This document shows, piece after piece, positions 1-7,358 of a stretch of DNA of 19,025 bases (position 1 is the stretch's first letter; each line of letters starts with the position of its first letter). Below the pieces are notes generated by a model, which was not told the origin of the DNA, made no database searches, and worked only from the letters and a program-made list of their open reading frames with translations. Origin of the DNA: JBCCSZ01 sp039199225 (GTDB lineage Bacteria > Bacteroidota > Bacteroidia > Chitinophagales > Saprospiraceae); the NCBI GenBank assembly GCA_039199225.1, contig JBCCSZ010000142.1, positions 1 to 19,025 of the forward strand, read 5' to 3'. A program made the translations under genes and the position numbers.

Positions 1-62
1 ACACCATTGACAGCCAATAGCTGAAGGGCTGCCTCTAATATATCCGATTTTTTGTTCACCAT
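1..62 (-). CDS. TetR-family transcriptional regulator, N-terminal fragment
   Basis: The frame opens at an ATG (60-62) and stays open to the left edge, giving only 20 complete codons. The peptide begins MVNKKSDILEAALQLLAVNG. The pattern I-x-x-A-A-x-x-L-(L/F)-x-x-x-G is the start of the TetR helix-turn-helix domain (first helix and the glycine turn). Family members are usually about 190-210 residues, so roughly 90% of the gene is outside the window. Its promoter and an 18-bp palindrome lie directly upstream, which fits an autorepressed regulator. The ligand and targets cannot be told from this piece. The TetR call rests on a short stretch and is moderately secure. Confidence 0.6.
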   Translation of the reverse strand, partial: MVNKKSDILEAALQLLAVNG

Positions 63-63
63 A

Positions 64-94
64 CAAATATAGTCGGTTGGAATGAACATTCCAA
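64..94 (-). promoter_or_regulatory. Bacteroidota-type promoter of the TetR-family gene
   Basis: Read on the minus strand, a -7 element TATATTTG (64-71) matches TAnnTTTG exactly. A -33 TTG (92-94) lies 20 bases upstream, a normal spacing for the Bacteroidota primary sigma factor. The -7 box ends one base before the ATG at 60-62, so transcription should begin at or within the first codons. This implies a leaderless message or a start slightly further downstream. Confidence 0.55.
77..94. promoter_or_regulatory. Perfect 18-bp palindrome, probable TetR operator
   Basis: TTGGAATGAACATTCCAA consists of two 8-base arms, TTGGAATG and CATTCCAA, around a 2-base centre. It fills the space between the -33 and -7 elements of the regulator's promoter. 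Size, symmetry and position are those of a TetR-family operator, so autorepression is inferred. Confidence 0.6.
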
Positions 95-104
95 GTTTGC
101 TATT

Positions 105-140
105 AAAAAAGCCGAATGGAGAATGACATCTCCATCCGGC
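105..140 (-). terminator. Rho-independent terminator after the M1 aminopeptidase gene
   Basis: On the minus strand a 12-bp stem (arms 129-140 and 111-122, one G-U pair, 6-base loop) is followed by six T residues (110-105). It lies 26 bases beyond the stop codon of the peptidase gene and before the TetR promoter, so it separates two genes that point the same way. Confidence 0.85.
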
Positions 141-166
141 TCTTTATTTTTTAGTCTAATTTATTT

Positions 167-2797
167 TTAGAAATTATTGTAGATCATTTTCAACTGATCG
201 TTGGTCTCTGCATCTTTGATGCCAATAATGTAATTGTTGATCATCTGAACGCCGCCTTCCAACTCGGTTTTATCTGTCGGAGGAGCTGTACTGGCCGCTG
301 AGCGATAATGTTCTCGAAGGTCGTGCATGGTCTTGGTAGCAGAAAAGCGCTTCCAAGGAGAAATGCCTTGATTGAGTGCCAGCTTATTGAGTTTTTGGAG
401 CGCTATTTTGGCATCTGCAAAATCTGCATAGCGCAGCACCTTTCCGTATTGTTCGAAAAAGGCAATGGCATCGAAGCCATCGACATTGGCAAAATTACTT
501 TCGAAAAAGTTGCGATTGGCCGTCTGAGGTTTACTGCCGTACACTTCTGCAACAGCTGCCAGGATTTTTGGCTCTTGCTCTTTTTCGAGCTTGGCAGCGT
601 ATTGCATGGCAGCGGCCTCATCCAGATTGGTCAATGCCTTGAGTGCGGCAGAGACGACATTGTAAGCCTGGTCGCTTTCAATGGCCTTTTTGGCAGCTTC
701 TGTATATTTGACATCACCTGTTTCAGATAAAGTTTGAATGGCTGAGGCTCTGGTCTCGGAATGTTTGTCTTTGGTAGCCATTTCTTCAATACGTGCCAAA
801 ACGCCTGCATCATCCTTGGCAACAGACATAGCTCCAATTTTCCGGATCACCCAAAATGGATCATTCAGCGCTACTTTAAAACTCTCATTGGTATTTTCGG
901 ATGCATTATTCTTGAGGTCTTGGATGGCTTCATAACGATCAATCAGCTTGGGGGCGTTGGCCAATTGAAAGGCCATTTCTTCGGTACTCTTGGAGTAGTT
1001 GACCTCAGCCAAAAGGATGCGGTCGGCATCGAAGTTGATCAGTTTTGGTGCTGCTTCCGCCTGGAATGTAAAAGTTTGAACGCGCTGATTGATTTCAATG
1101 TCGTGGCGGACTTTCTTTCCGCCAGGCAAATAAACATCGACAGCAACTGGTAAGATAAAAATGGGAGGATAGTCCCTGTCGGGGTCTTGCGTTTGCTGAA
1201 CGGTCAGCGTTACTTCCTTGGTATCTGCATCATAAGAAGTCTCGACATCGAGCATTGGGTGGCCTGTACTGAAATACCACTGATTGAAAAACCAGTTGAG
1301 GTCTTGACCGGTCACTGACTCAAAAGCCAATCGCAGGTTGTGTGCTTCAACAGCCGTGTAAGCATTATCCGTCAAGTATTTATTGAGAGCAGCCCAGAAA
1401 GCGTCGTCTCCTACATAGTTGCGAAGCATGTGAAGAACCAATCCCCCTTTGTTGTAACTGTGGGCATCGAACATATCCTCTTTGTCTCTGTAGCCGAAAT
1501 AGATGAGCGGATGCGCTCCTCCTTGGCGGGTCTGGCCGATGTAACCGCTCATCTGATTGATGCGGTGGAAATCGGCAAAGTCGACGCCATGCTTATATTC
1601 AAACCAGAGGTATTCGCTGTAGTCTGCAAAGCCCTCGTTCATCGTAAGATTCGCCCAGCTTTCGCAGGTGACCAAATCGCCAAACCAGTGGTGAAACAAT
1701 TCGTGTGCTACGATCATCTCGTTGATGGTATTGTCGATCAGTTCGCGTTCTGTCAGCTGGATGAATTCGCCAAAGATGGCACTGCTCGTATTTTCCATGG
1801 CACCCGAAACGTAATCTCGGACGATGATCTGGCTGTATTTGGGCCAGGGAAAATCGTACTTCAATTTATTGGAAAAGAATTCCAGCATTTCCGCTGTATG
1901 TGGGAAAATAGCTCGGGCGTGTTCTTCATACTTTGGCTCCACATAATAATCGACCGGAATGTCGCGCCAGGTGTCGCTGATCTTGGCAAACTCGCCGACG
2001 GCCAACATAAATAAATAGGGGGCATGTGGCTTATCCATCTTCCAGTAGTCGGTACGTGTGCCATCATCATTTTTGTTGGAGGACAGCATTATGCCATTCG
2101 ATAAGGTGAGGTACTTGTCCTGCACAGTCAAATAGACTTCTTGCGTACAACGCTCGTTGGGCTTGTCGATTGTGGGGAACCAACGCGAATTCCATTCCGT
2201 CTCGCCCTGCGTCCAGATTTGCATGGGCTTGGTTGGGTCACTCCCATCGTGGTTGATGAAAAACAAACCTTGGTCTGATGTGATCGCGGCGCTACCTCCT
2301 TGACCACCCGTCTCCGCAGGCTTGGCCGTATAGTCGATGAGTATGGTATATTCTTCGGTGGATTTATAGATGCGACCGAGTTGGACAAGGAGTTTTGTGC
2401 CATCGTAATCGTACTTCAGTGCTTGGTTGGGTCCTTCCATCTGTACTTTGTGAATGTCAAAACCTTTGGCATCCAATTCCAATTGATCAGTTGGATAAAA
2501 GTGAGGCTTGAACTTTAAGCTGGCCTTGCCAAAAACGTGCTGCTTGGTCCAGTCGAAGGACAGTTCGAGGCGCGTGTGCAACAGATCATTGGTGCGGGTG
2601 TAGCTGGCATTGTAAGGGGGAAGTTGAAAATCTTCTGGCTCCTTCAACCGGTTTGGCTTTGGCGCAGCGACGGTTAGGGTATCCAGATCGCGCTCTTCGA
2701 TTTCTATAGGAGGGGCTTCGTATATAATCTCCTTGGTGGGCTTGCAAGCCGATAACAATAGGCCGATCAATAGGAAAGTAGAAAGGTAAAATCTCAT
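167..2797 (-). CDS. M1-family zinc aminopeptidase, lipoprotein
   Basis: An 876-residue exported metallo-aminopeptidase, expected to remove N-terminal residues from peptides in the cell envelope. A short hydrophobic signal ends in a lipobox (LSAC, with Cys18 as the lipidated residue). The N-terminal beta domain runs to about residue 270. The catalytic domain shows the exopeptidase motif GAMEN at 332-336, the zinc motif HELFH at 365-369 with the third ligand Glu388 (HEXXH-X18-E), and the probable transition-state tyrosine Tyr448 in the SYNKGG segment. Residues from about 610 on are helical and repetitive, resembling HEAT/armadillo repeats, as in other long bacterial M1 enzymes. All catalytic residues are intact. 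The gene stands alone, with a good terminator behind it; I found no convincing promoter box upstream. Substrate specificity cannot be read from the sequence. Confidence 0.93.
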   Translation of the reverse strand: MRFYLSTFLLIGLLLSACKPTKEIIYEAPPIEIEERDLDTLTVAAPKPNRLKEPEDFQLPPYNASYTRTNDLLHTRLELSFDWTKQHVFGKASLKFKPHFYPTDQLELDAKGFDIHKVQMEGPNQALKYDYDGTKLLVQLGRIYKSTEEYTILIDYTAKPAETGGQGGSAAITSDQGLFFINHDGSDPTKPMQIWTQGETEWNSRWFPTIDKPNERCTQEVYLTVQDKYLTLSNGIMLSSNKNDDGTRTDYWKMDKPHAPYLFMLAVGEFAKISDTWRDIPVDYYVEPKYEEHARAIFPHTAEMLEFFSNKLKYDFPWPKYSQIIVRDYVSGAMENTSSAIFGEFIQLTERELIDNTINEMIVAHELFHHWFGDLVTCESWANLTMNEGFADYSEYLWFEYKHGVDFADFHRINQMSGYIGQTRQGGAHPLIYFGYRDKEDMFDAHSYNKGGLVLHMLRNYVGDDAFWAALNKYLTDNAYTAVEAHNLRLAFESVTGQDLNWFFNQWYFSTGHPMLDVETSYDADTKEVTLTVQQTQDPDRDYPPIFILPVAVDVYLPGGKKVRHDIEINQRVQTFTFQAEAAPKLINFDADRILLAEVNYSKSTEEMAFQLANAPKLIDRYEAIQDLKNNASENTNESFKVALNDPFWVIRKIGAMSVAKDDAGVLARIEEMATKDKHSETRASAIQTLSETGDVKYTEAAKKAIESDQAYNVVSAALKALTNLDEAAAMQYAAKLEKEQEPKILAAVAEVYGSKPQTANRNFFESNFANVDGFDAIAFFEQYGKVLRYADFADAKIALQKLNKLALNQGISPWKRFSATKTMHDLREHYRSAASTAPPTDKTELEGGVQMINNYIIGIKDAETNDQLKMIYNNF

Positions 2798-3118
2798 TGT
2801 TTGAATTTGTACATTAATTGAAAAGTCAATGGTATGTTTTTCACAGCAAAGGCTCTAAATCTAACGCTTTTAAGTAACTCAAGTTGCGATTCATCTGTCA
2901 CAAAGCTGTTAACAAGAACGTTTGCCATGAAACCTTTGGCCCCTGTTCACTGCCCCAATACATTTCATTGGCTACCCAGCTTGGAAAGATGCGATCACTA
3001 CTCCCGTTAAATACATAATGGTTTTGAGCGCCCATCTATTCTGTAAATGACTTAAAATCCCTAAAAGAAAGACCTAAGTACTGATAGATGGCAATATTAT
3101 AATCATAAAAGTTATTTA
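2798..3118. other. Intergenic region between divergent genes, nothing recognised
   Basis: About 320 bases lie between the start of the M1 peptidase (minus) and the promoter of the SMI1/KNR4-pentapeptide gene (plus). I see no reading frame with coding character, no RNA gene and no strong inverted repeat. The peptidase promoter must be here, but no TAnnTTTG match is present on the minus strand. Confidence 0.5.
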
Positions 3119-3150
3119 TTTGAATTATTTACCTTAATTGATTATATTTG
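3119..3150 (+). promoter_or_regulatory. Bacteroidota-type promoter of the SMI1/KNR4-pentapeptide gene
   Basis: A -33 TTTG (3119-3122) and a -7 TATATTTG (3143-3150) are separated by 20 bases, matching the Bacteroidota consensus in both elements. Transcription should start near 3155, giving a leader of about 18 bases before the ATG at 3173. Confidence 0.7.
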
Positions 3151-3172
3151 TGCAACAGTAACCATATTGCGT

Positions 3173-4468
3173 ATGAAAACGATTGCCACACGTTTCCGAG
3201 AACTTGCCAGCCAGTTGGCTGCTTCAAAAGAGATTGAGTTGCTTGGCTTTCATCTTTTCCCACCACTAGCTCCTTCGTCTTTTCATCGCTTAGAGGAAGA
3301 CCACCAGCTTTTGATCCCAAGGGCTGTTCGGCGTTTTTATGAACAGACGAACGGGCTTCAATTGCATTGGAGATTTCGTCGGAGCGACAGCCCCCAGCAG
3401 CATTCTACTATGGCCCCTCATCCTTGGAAGATGATCTTTCCGAACAAAATGGTGGCTGACGGTCGGATTGTCATATTACCACTGGAAAAGCTATTGGCCC
3501 AAAATTGGGAAAATCGCATCTATTTTGACTGGATGAAGGACGAACCTTCCATTAGGGTGCAAGAACAGTTTTGTGATCTCTATGCCTTCAGCCGTCGGAT
3601 TCGGCCATTCGATTTTTTTGGTGATGGTTACGACATGGCTTTCCATATCGGCCAGCAAGGCGAGTGGCAGGTATTGATGGGCGAAGATTACCACCATTCT
3701 TATCAATGTTCTCGTTTGACAGATTTTGAATCTTATCTGGAATTTCTTTTGGCAGCCAAAGGGCATGTTGCCTCTCGCATTCATTTTTACCAAGACGAAC
3801 AAGGGTTGACGAAAACGCCTTTGCAAACTCTTGTAGATTATTGGACGGTGGAAAATTCTTTTCGGATGGAGCAAGTACCATTGGAAAATACCTTTCAAAT
3901 GGCTGGAAGGATGGGGCGTAGTACGGCCGATATTAAGTCGTCTCTACTGTTGCAACGCAGCCATCGTACGGTCCCTGTCAAGCCGGAGGAGTGGGAATCG
4001 ATCGTGGAGGCGCATCGTCGCTTTTTGAGTTCGGGAGGGGCCGGAGGCCAGTGGCAATCTTTGCTCATCAATGGATTGGTGATTGGCTTATATGAGGGAG
4101 CGGTTGGCCGGTCGGGGGAACAGGCTCAATTGGAGCATCGACGTTTATTGCCTTCGGTTGATTGTTCCAAGGTAGCTTTGCCCTATGCCAATTTCTGTGG
4201 TTTGGAGGCCCGTCGGGTGGATTTTTCTCAGTCTGACTTCAGCCACTGCCTTTTTACGGATGCTCGATTGGAACGCGCTAATTTTGAAGGGAGCTTGTTG
4301 AGGCAAAGTGATTTCTCGCGGGCCGATCTTCGGGGAGTCAACTTTCGCAAGGCCGATTTGAGGGCGGCGGATTTTGAGAATTGCGATTTGCGCGGGGCCG
4401 ACTTTCGAGATGCCTGTTTGGAGGGCGCCCGCTTTCCCGGAGCGCAATTGGAATCGATCATTCGCTGA
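3173..4468 (+). CDS. SMI1/KNR4-like domain protein with C-terminal pentapeptide repeats
   Basis: A 431-residue cytoplasmic protein without signal or membrane segment. The frame can open six bases earlier at a TTG, but ATG 3173 is preferred. Residues about 15-195 resemble the SMI1/KNR4 (SUKH) fold, with the hallmark segment IPRAVRRFYEQTNGL at 48-62. Residues about 270-325 form a linker with a glycine-rich turn (SGGAGGQW, 287-294). Residues about 330-428 are pentapeptide repeats of the A(D/N)(L/F)xx kind, such as ADLRG, ADFEN and ADFRD, which fold as a right-handed beta helix. SUKH proteins are known as immunity proteins for polymorphic toxins. Pentapeptide repeats serve as binding scaffolds and some shield DNA gyrase. 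No toxin gene is next to it, so a protective role is inference only. It heads a likely operon with the two genes that follow. Confidence 0.75.
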   Translation: MKTIATRFRELASQLAASKEIELLGFHLFPPLAPSSFHRLEEDHQLLIPRAVRRFYEQTNGLQLHWRFRRSDSPQQHSTMAPHPWKMIFPNKMVADGRIVILPLEKLLAQNWENRIYFDWMKDEPSIRVQEQFCDLYAFSRRIRPFDFFGDGYDMAFHIGQQGEWQVLMGEDYHHSYQCSRLTDFESYLEFLLAAKGHVASRIHFYQDEQGLTKTPLQTLVDYWTVENSFRMEQVPLENTFQMAGRMGRSTADIKSSLLLQRSHRTVPVKPEEWESIVEAHRRFLSSGGAGGQWQSLLINGLVIGLYEGAVGRSGEQAQLEHRRLLPSVDCSKVALPYANFCGLEARRVDFSQSDFSHCLFTDARLERANFEGSLLRQSDFSRADLRGVNFRKADLRAADFENCDLRGADFRDACLEGARFPGAQLESIIR

Positions 4469-4537
4469 ATTACTTAATCATTTTTAACCGGATGAAGTTG
4501 TCATGCAAGCAATTTTGTCTAAGCACTTATAAGCTAA

Positions 4538-5167
4538 ATGAATCCTTACAAGCATTCTGAAATATCCGTCAAAAGATGGGGAGGTAAAATTGAAGATTAT
4601 TACTCCATTCATCAATTGGTGGACTGCACTAAGGAAGTGTGTAGCGACAATCGCCACAGAATCCTTCATACGCATTGGGGTATACAACGAGTTATCGTAC
4701 CTATCGTAGGCGATACGATCCGTAATTCAGATGGTAAGGTTGTTGTCATCAAAGATTTATGTGAAAGAGACCATATTCTACCAGATTTTCGAAATAAATT
4801 TATCCCAACCCTAGCAGATTTTGTCGATGCCATAGATGAAAATCAGATCACTGGCTGGAAGGCCAAAATCGAGGCCATCCACAAAACCTATCAAGGTCGA
4901 CAAGAAATTGAATCTCTCCTATTGTCTCCTTTAACTATTACTGGAAGATTGAAGTCTTTACTCTTAACCCACAACAGCTGGTTCATCAATCAGATTGTGC
5001 GAAAGATACACAACATAGATATTCAGCTGCGGGATTATGAAATCGGCATCCACGAAGTGTTTAACAACATGCGGATGATGTTGTGGATGGACAATGGGGC
5101 TGACCTTCCTGAGAGCGCGAAAAATATTAATGCCACGCAAGTTGAGATGAGTCGCAATTTGCACTAA
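4538..5167 (+). CDS. DUF6915-like protein with extra C-terminal half, function unknown
   Basis: A 209-residue soluble protein. Residues 1-99 follow the pattern I associate with the uncharacterised DUF6915 family: an opening MNPYKHS, a WGG turn (14-16), IH at 24-25, RHR at 39-41, the segment HTHWGI (44-49), a DG turn, H79-x3-D83, and IPTLADF. The many conserved His and acidic residues (H6, H25, D29, H40, H44, E76, H79, D83) could bind a metal, which is inference. Family proteins as I recall them are about 100 residues long. The second half here (100-209, mainly helical) is an addition I do not recognise. The start lies 69 bases after the pentapeptide gene with no terminator between. The next gene begins 19 bases on, so co-transcription is likely. 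The family name is from memory and only moderately certain. Confidence 0.6.
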   Translation: MNPYKHSEISVKRWGGKIEDYYSIHQLVDCTKEVCSDNRHRILHTHWGIQRVIVPIVGDTIRNSDGKVVVIKDLCERDHILPDFRNKFIPTLADFVDAIDENQITGWKAKIEAIHKTYQGRQEIESLLLSPLTITGRLKSLLLTHNSWFINQIVRKIHNIDIQLRDYEIGIHEVFNNMRMMLWMDNGADLPESAKNINATQVEMSRNLH

Positions 5168-5186
5168 TGCTATAAAACTAATCTAA

Positions 5187-5954
5187 ATGAAAAAGACATT
5201 TGTCATTCGAAAAATTGCTTACCACTACAGCGATGAATACTTCTACGTTCATACCATGGGAGGGATCGAAAACATCTACGAATCCGAAGAGGCAGCCAAA
5301 AAAGAACTCATTCGATTGGAAAGAGAAGAATTGGAAAGACTTGACCTTGGCGATACCGAGCAGTTATCTGGATGCTCCCATAAGTTTATGAAGGAGGCGA
5401 AAACCTTCAAGTACCTTTTCAAGCAGAAATTTGGGAAAGACCTCGTAAAGGTCGATGAATATGGCAACATCTTTTGTGACAGAGGAACCTATTTGCCGAA
5501 AGGGCTATCGGACAAAGATTTGATGCACATCAGAGATACTTTGGATCTAAAGTTTCACGAGCTTTCTGAATATGAGGGAGATCCTCATTTTTACGGTATC
5601 TGGTTGTGTAAGCAAGGAGCTTTTCACACTTTCAACGGCGCTCCTTATTTCTACAATTCCTTTGCCGAGGCTCTCAAAGAAGCCCACGAGCAACTTAGGC
5701 ATTTCTTGATCAACCAAAAATGGCAGGGTACCCTATCGTCTCTTTCCGACCAACCGATCATTCTGCGTTCTTTGATCAACAGCTCTGATAAAATCTCTTA
5801 CGATGATGAAAACAAAGAACTTTCTACAAAATACTTGTCGGAAAAGGATGGTATTGCACTAAATGAATTACTTCGCGAAAAAGTAATGGAGATAAAACAG
5901 ATTCCGCTATCGGAAGTCGAAGGAATCGATCATTGGACATACACTGAGATGTAG
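5187..5954 (+). CDS. Hypothetical protein, 255 residues
   Basis: I do not recognise this gene. The product is soluble, without signal peptide or membrane segment. Residues 1-30 look like a beta hairpin rich in aromatic residues. A charged helix follows at about 31-56, with many Glu, Lys and Leu residues. A central part contains GNIFCDRGTYLPKGLS (about 93-108). A segment near 143-165 is rich in aromatic residues and glycine, and a helical C-terminal part ends near residue 255. It starts 19 bases after the DUF6915-like gene, in the same direction, so the two probably share a transcript. No catalytic motif was identified. Length, continuity and fit with the neighbours make a real gene likely. 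Confidence 0.6.
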   Translation: MKKTFVIRKIAYHYSDEYFYVHTMGGIENIYESEEAAKKELIRLEREELERLDLGDTEQLSGCSHKFMKEAKTFKYLFKQKFGKDLVKVDEYGNIFCDRGTYLPKGLSDKDLMHIRDTLDLKFHELSEYEGDPHFYGIWLCKQGAFHTFNGAPYFYNSFAEALKEAHEQLRHFLINQKWQGTLSSLSDQPIILRSLINSSDKISYDDENKELSTKYLSEKDGIALNELLREKVMEIKQIPLSEVEGIDHWTYTEM

Positions 5955-5988
5955 TACTGGGCGCTGAGAGATATTCTTTCAAAACGGC

Positions 5989-6040
5989 CCCAAACTTGTA
6001 GATCAAGTTTTAAAGCTTGCTACTTTCCTATAAGTTTGGG
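5989..6040 (+). repeat. Long inverted repeat (13-bp arms) after the hypothetical gene
   Basis: Arms 5989-6001 (CCCAAACTTGTAG) and 6028-6040 (CTATAAGTTTGGG) pair over 13 bases with one G-U in plus-strand RNA. The 26-base loop holds a second small pair, CAAG (6004-6007) with CTTG (6016-6019). Outside it, GGGCG (5959-5963) can pair with CGCCC (6047-6051), closing a larger structure. No T-tract follows directly, so it is not a standard terminator. It may be a transcript-end stabiliser or a structured RNA. Confidence 0.55.
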
Positions 6041-6054
6041 TGGTAACGCCCGAA

Positions 6055-6083
6055 TTGCACTTAGAATATTTTTTAGATATTTG
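6055..6083 (+). promoter_or_regulatory. Possible promoter of the small membrane protein gene
   Basis: A TTG (6055-6057) and, 18 bases later, GATATTTG (6076-6083) resemble the Bacteroidota -33 and -7 elements, with one mismatch in the -7 box. The expected leader is about 30 bases. Confidence 0.35.
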
Positions 6084-6118
6084 TTGTTAAATAACTCACT
6101 ATTAAAAAATAGAAAAGC

Positions 6119-6421
6119 ATGGAAGACGAAAAAAAGCAGGAAGAAATCGTTCAGGAGCATGAACAAGAACAAGAAGAAAAGCCAACAACGATGGGTGGTC
6201 TAAAATCCATTGGTTTTGGAATCATCCTTTTTGCTGTTGCTTATTACTTCTACATTACAATGACCAGCTATGAAAATGGAGAAGGAATACGAATGAACAG
6301 AATACTGTTGCTAGCCTACGAGATTGTTGGTAAAAACATCACAGCCGGTATCTTAGTTCTAATTGGACTATTTATCGCAGGAGGTGGTGTCAAAGAGGTT
6401 GCCGAGGCACAAAAAGCATAG
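6119..6421 (+). CDS. Small membrane protein, two transmembrane helices, function unknown
   Basis: A 100-residue protein. Residues 1-22 are extremely polar and rich in Glu, Gln and Lys. Two hydrophobic helices follow at about 26-48 and 74-90, joined by a short hydrophilic loop around SYENGEG, and the C-terminus is short. Both ends are predicted on the same side of the inner membrane. The gene stands on its own between a long inverted repeat and a shared terminator, with a possible promoter in front. I do not recognise a family. Its size and clear membrane topology support a real gene, but nothing indicates its job. Confidence 0.6.
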   Translation: MEDEKKQEEIVQEHEQEQEEKPTTMGGLKSIGFGIILFAVAYYFYITMTSYENGEGIRMNRILLLAYEIVGKNITAGILVLIGLFIAGGGVKEVAEAQKA

Positions 6422-6428
6422 AGAAGTC

Positions 6429-6470
6429 AGGAGGTTGCTCCATACCAATGGATGGATGGGGCAACCTCCT
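6429..6470. terminator. Hairpin terminator between convergent genes
   Basis: Arms AGGAGGTTGC (6429-6438) and GCAACCTCCT (6461-6470) pair perfectly over 10 bases, and the inner bases can pair further (TCCAT with ATGGA). The hairpin lies between the end of the small membrane protein gene (plus) and the end of dapD (minus). On the plus side it is followed by a loosely T-rich stretch; on the minus side there is no clear T-tract. It probably acts mainly on the plus strand. Confidence 0.65.
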
Positions 6471-6493
6471 CTAAGTTTTAGCGTTTCTTCGCC

Positions 6494-7309
6494 TTAGACA
6501 GCAACATTGAAATCTCGTAAGGCGTCGTTCAGAGAAACTTTCTTATCTGTACTTTCCTTGCGTTGTCCGATGATGAGCGCACAAGCTACTTGGTATTCTC
6601 CGGCAGGGAATTTCTTGGTGTAAGTACCTGGGATGACTACAGAGCGCGGTGGCACATGGCCACGATAGGTGACAGGGGCCGCCCCCGTAACATCAATGAT
6701 CCGTGTCGATTTGGTTAAAACGACATTGGCGCCCAGGACCGATTCCTGTTCTACCCGAACGCCCTCCACAACAATACAGCGAGAACCTATAAAGCAATTA
6801 TCTTCGATAATGGTCGGAGTTGCCTGTAAGGGCTCCAGTACGCCTCCAATACCAACGCCACCACTCAGGTGGACATTCCGGCCGATTTGAGCGCAAGAGC
6901 CCACCGTCGCCCAAGTATCGACCATTGACCCACTACCGACCCACGCTCCGATGTTGACATAGCTGGGCATCAAGATAACTCCCTTTTCAATGTAGGCACC
7001 ATGGCGGGCAATGGCATGTGGAACCACTCGGACCCCCTTGGCAGCATAGTCTCTTTTCAAAGGAATCTTATCGTGAAATTCGAATGGACCAACTTCAATG
7101 GTCTCCATTTGTTGTATGGGAAAATAAAGCACAACGGCCTTTTTTACCCAATCGTTGACTTTCCAACCATCTGAGGTAGGCTCAGCAACGCGCAATTCCC
7201 CGACATCGAGCAGATCGAGGACTTTTCGGATGGCCGCCAGCGTATCAGCGGATTGTAGGAGGCTGCGGTCTTCCCACGCCTGCTCTATGGTTTGTTTCAG
7301 TGCTTCCAT
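6494..7309 (-). CDS. dapD: 2,3,4,5-tetrahydropyridine-2,6-dicarboxylate N-succinyltransferase
   Basis: A 271-residue cytoplasmic enzyme that transfers succinyl from succinyl-CoA to tetrahydrodipicolinate, in the succinylase branch of diaminopimelate and lysine synthesis. The length matches the family (about 270-275). Residues 1-90 form the helical substrate-binding domain. Residues about 95-215 are a left-handed beta helix of hexapeptide repeats containing the family signature MVDTWATVGSCAQIG (129-143) and LSGGVGIGGVLEPLQA (148-163). The family works as a trimer. The C-terminal strand domain is present and complete. It is a single gene here, with its own promoter and no other dap gene adjacent. 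The short palindrome before the start may affect its expression. Confidence 0.95.
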   Translation of the reverse strand: MEALKQTIEQAWEDRSLLQSADTLAAIRKVLDLLDVGELRVAEPTSDGWKVNDWVKKAVVLYFPIQQMETIEVGPFEFHDKIPLKRDYAAKGVRVVPHAIARHGAYIEKGVILMPSYVNIGAWVGSGSMVDTWATVGSCAQIGRNVHLSGGVGIGGVLEPLQATPTIIEDNCFIGSRCIVVEGVRVEQESVLGANVVLTKSTRIIDVTGAAPVTYRGHVPPRSVVIPGTYTKKFPAGEYQVACALIIGQRKESTDKKVSLNDALRDFNVAV

Positions 7310-7311
7310 GA

Positions 7312-7325
7312 TTGAATCGATTCAA
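7312..7325. promoter_or_regulatory. Perfect 14-bp palindrome two bases upstream of the dapD start
   Basis: TTGAATCGATTCAA is fully self-complementary and ends two bases before the dapD ATG, within the transcribed leader predicted from the -7 box at 7359-7366. It could be an operator acting as a roadblock, or a chance palindrome. Confidence 0.4.
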
Positions 7326-7358
7326 AGTGTGAAGGGGCTTCTAAGCTTGATTGGCGGC

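Noticed and set aside
1340..2014. A 224-codon plus-strand reading frame opposite the M1 peptidase
   Set aside because: It is antisense to a catalytic domain with intact motifs, its translation shows no recognisable domain, and it has no promoter. It is a shadow frame.
3167..3172. TTG start for the SMI1/KNR4-pentapeptide gene
   Set aside because: An ATG lies two codons downstream at a better distance from the predicted transcription start.
5988..6041. Integron attC recombination site
   Set aside because: The arms do not fit the R' (RYYYAAC) and R'' (GTTRRRY) core sites, and no comparable repeat flanks the neighbouring genes.
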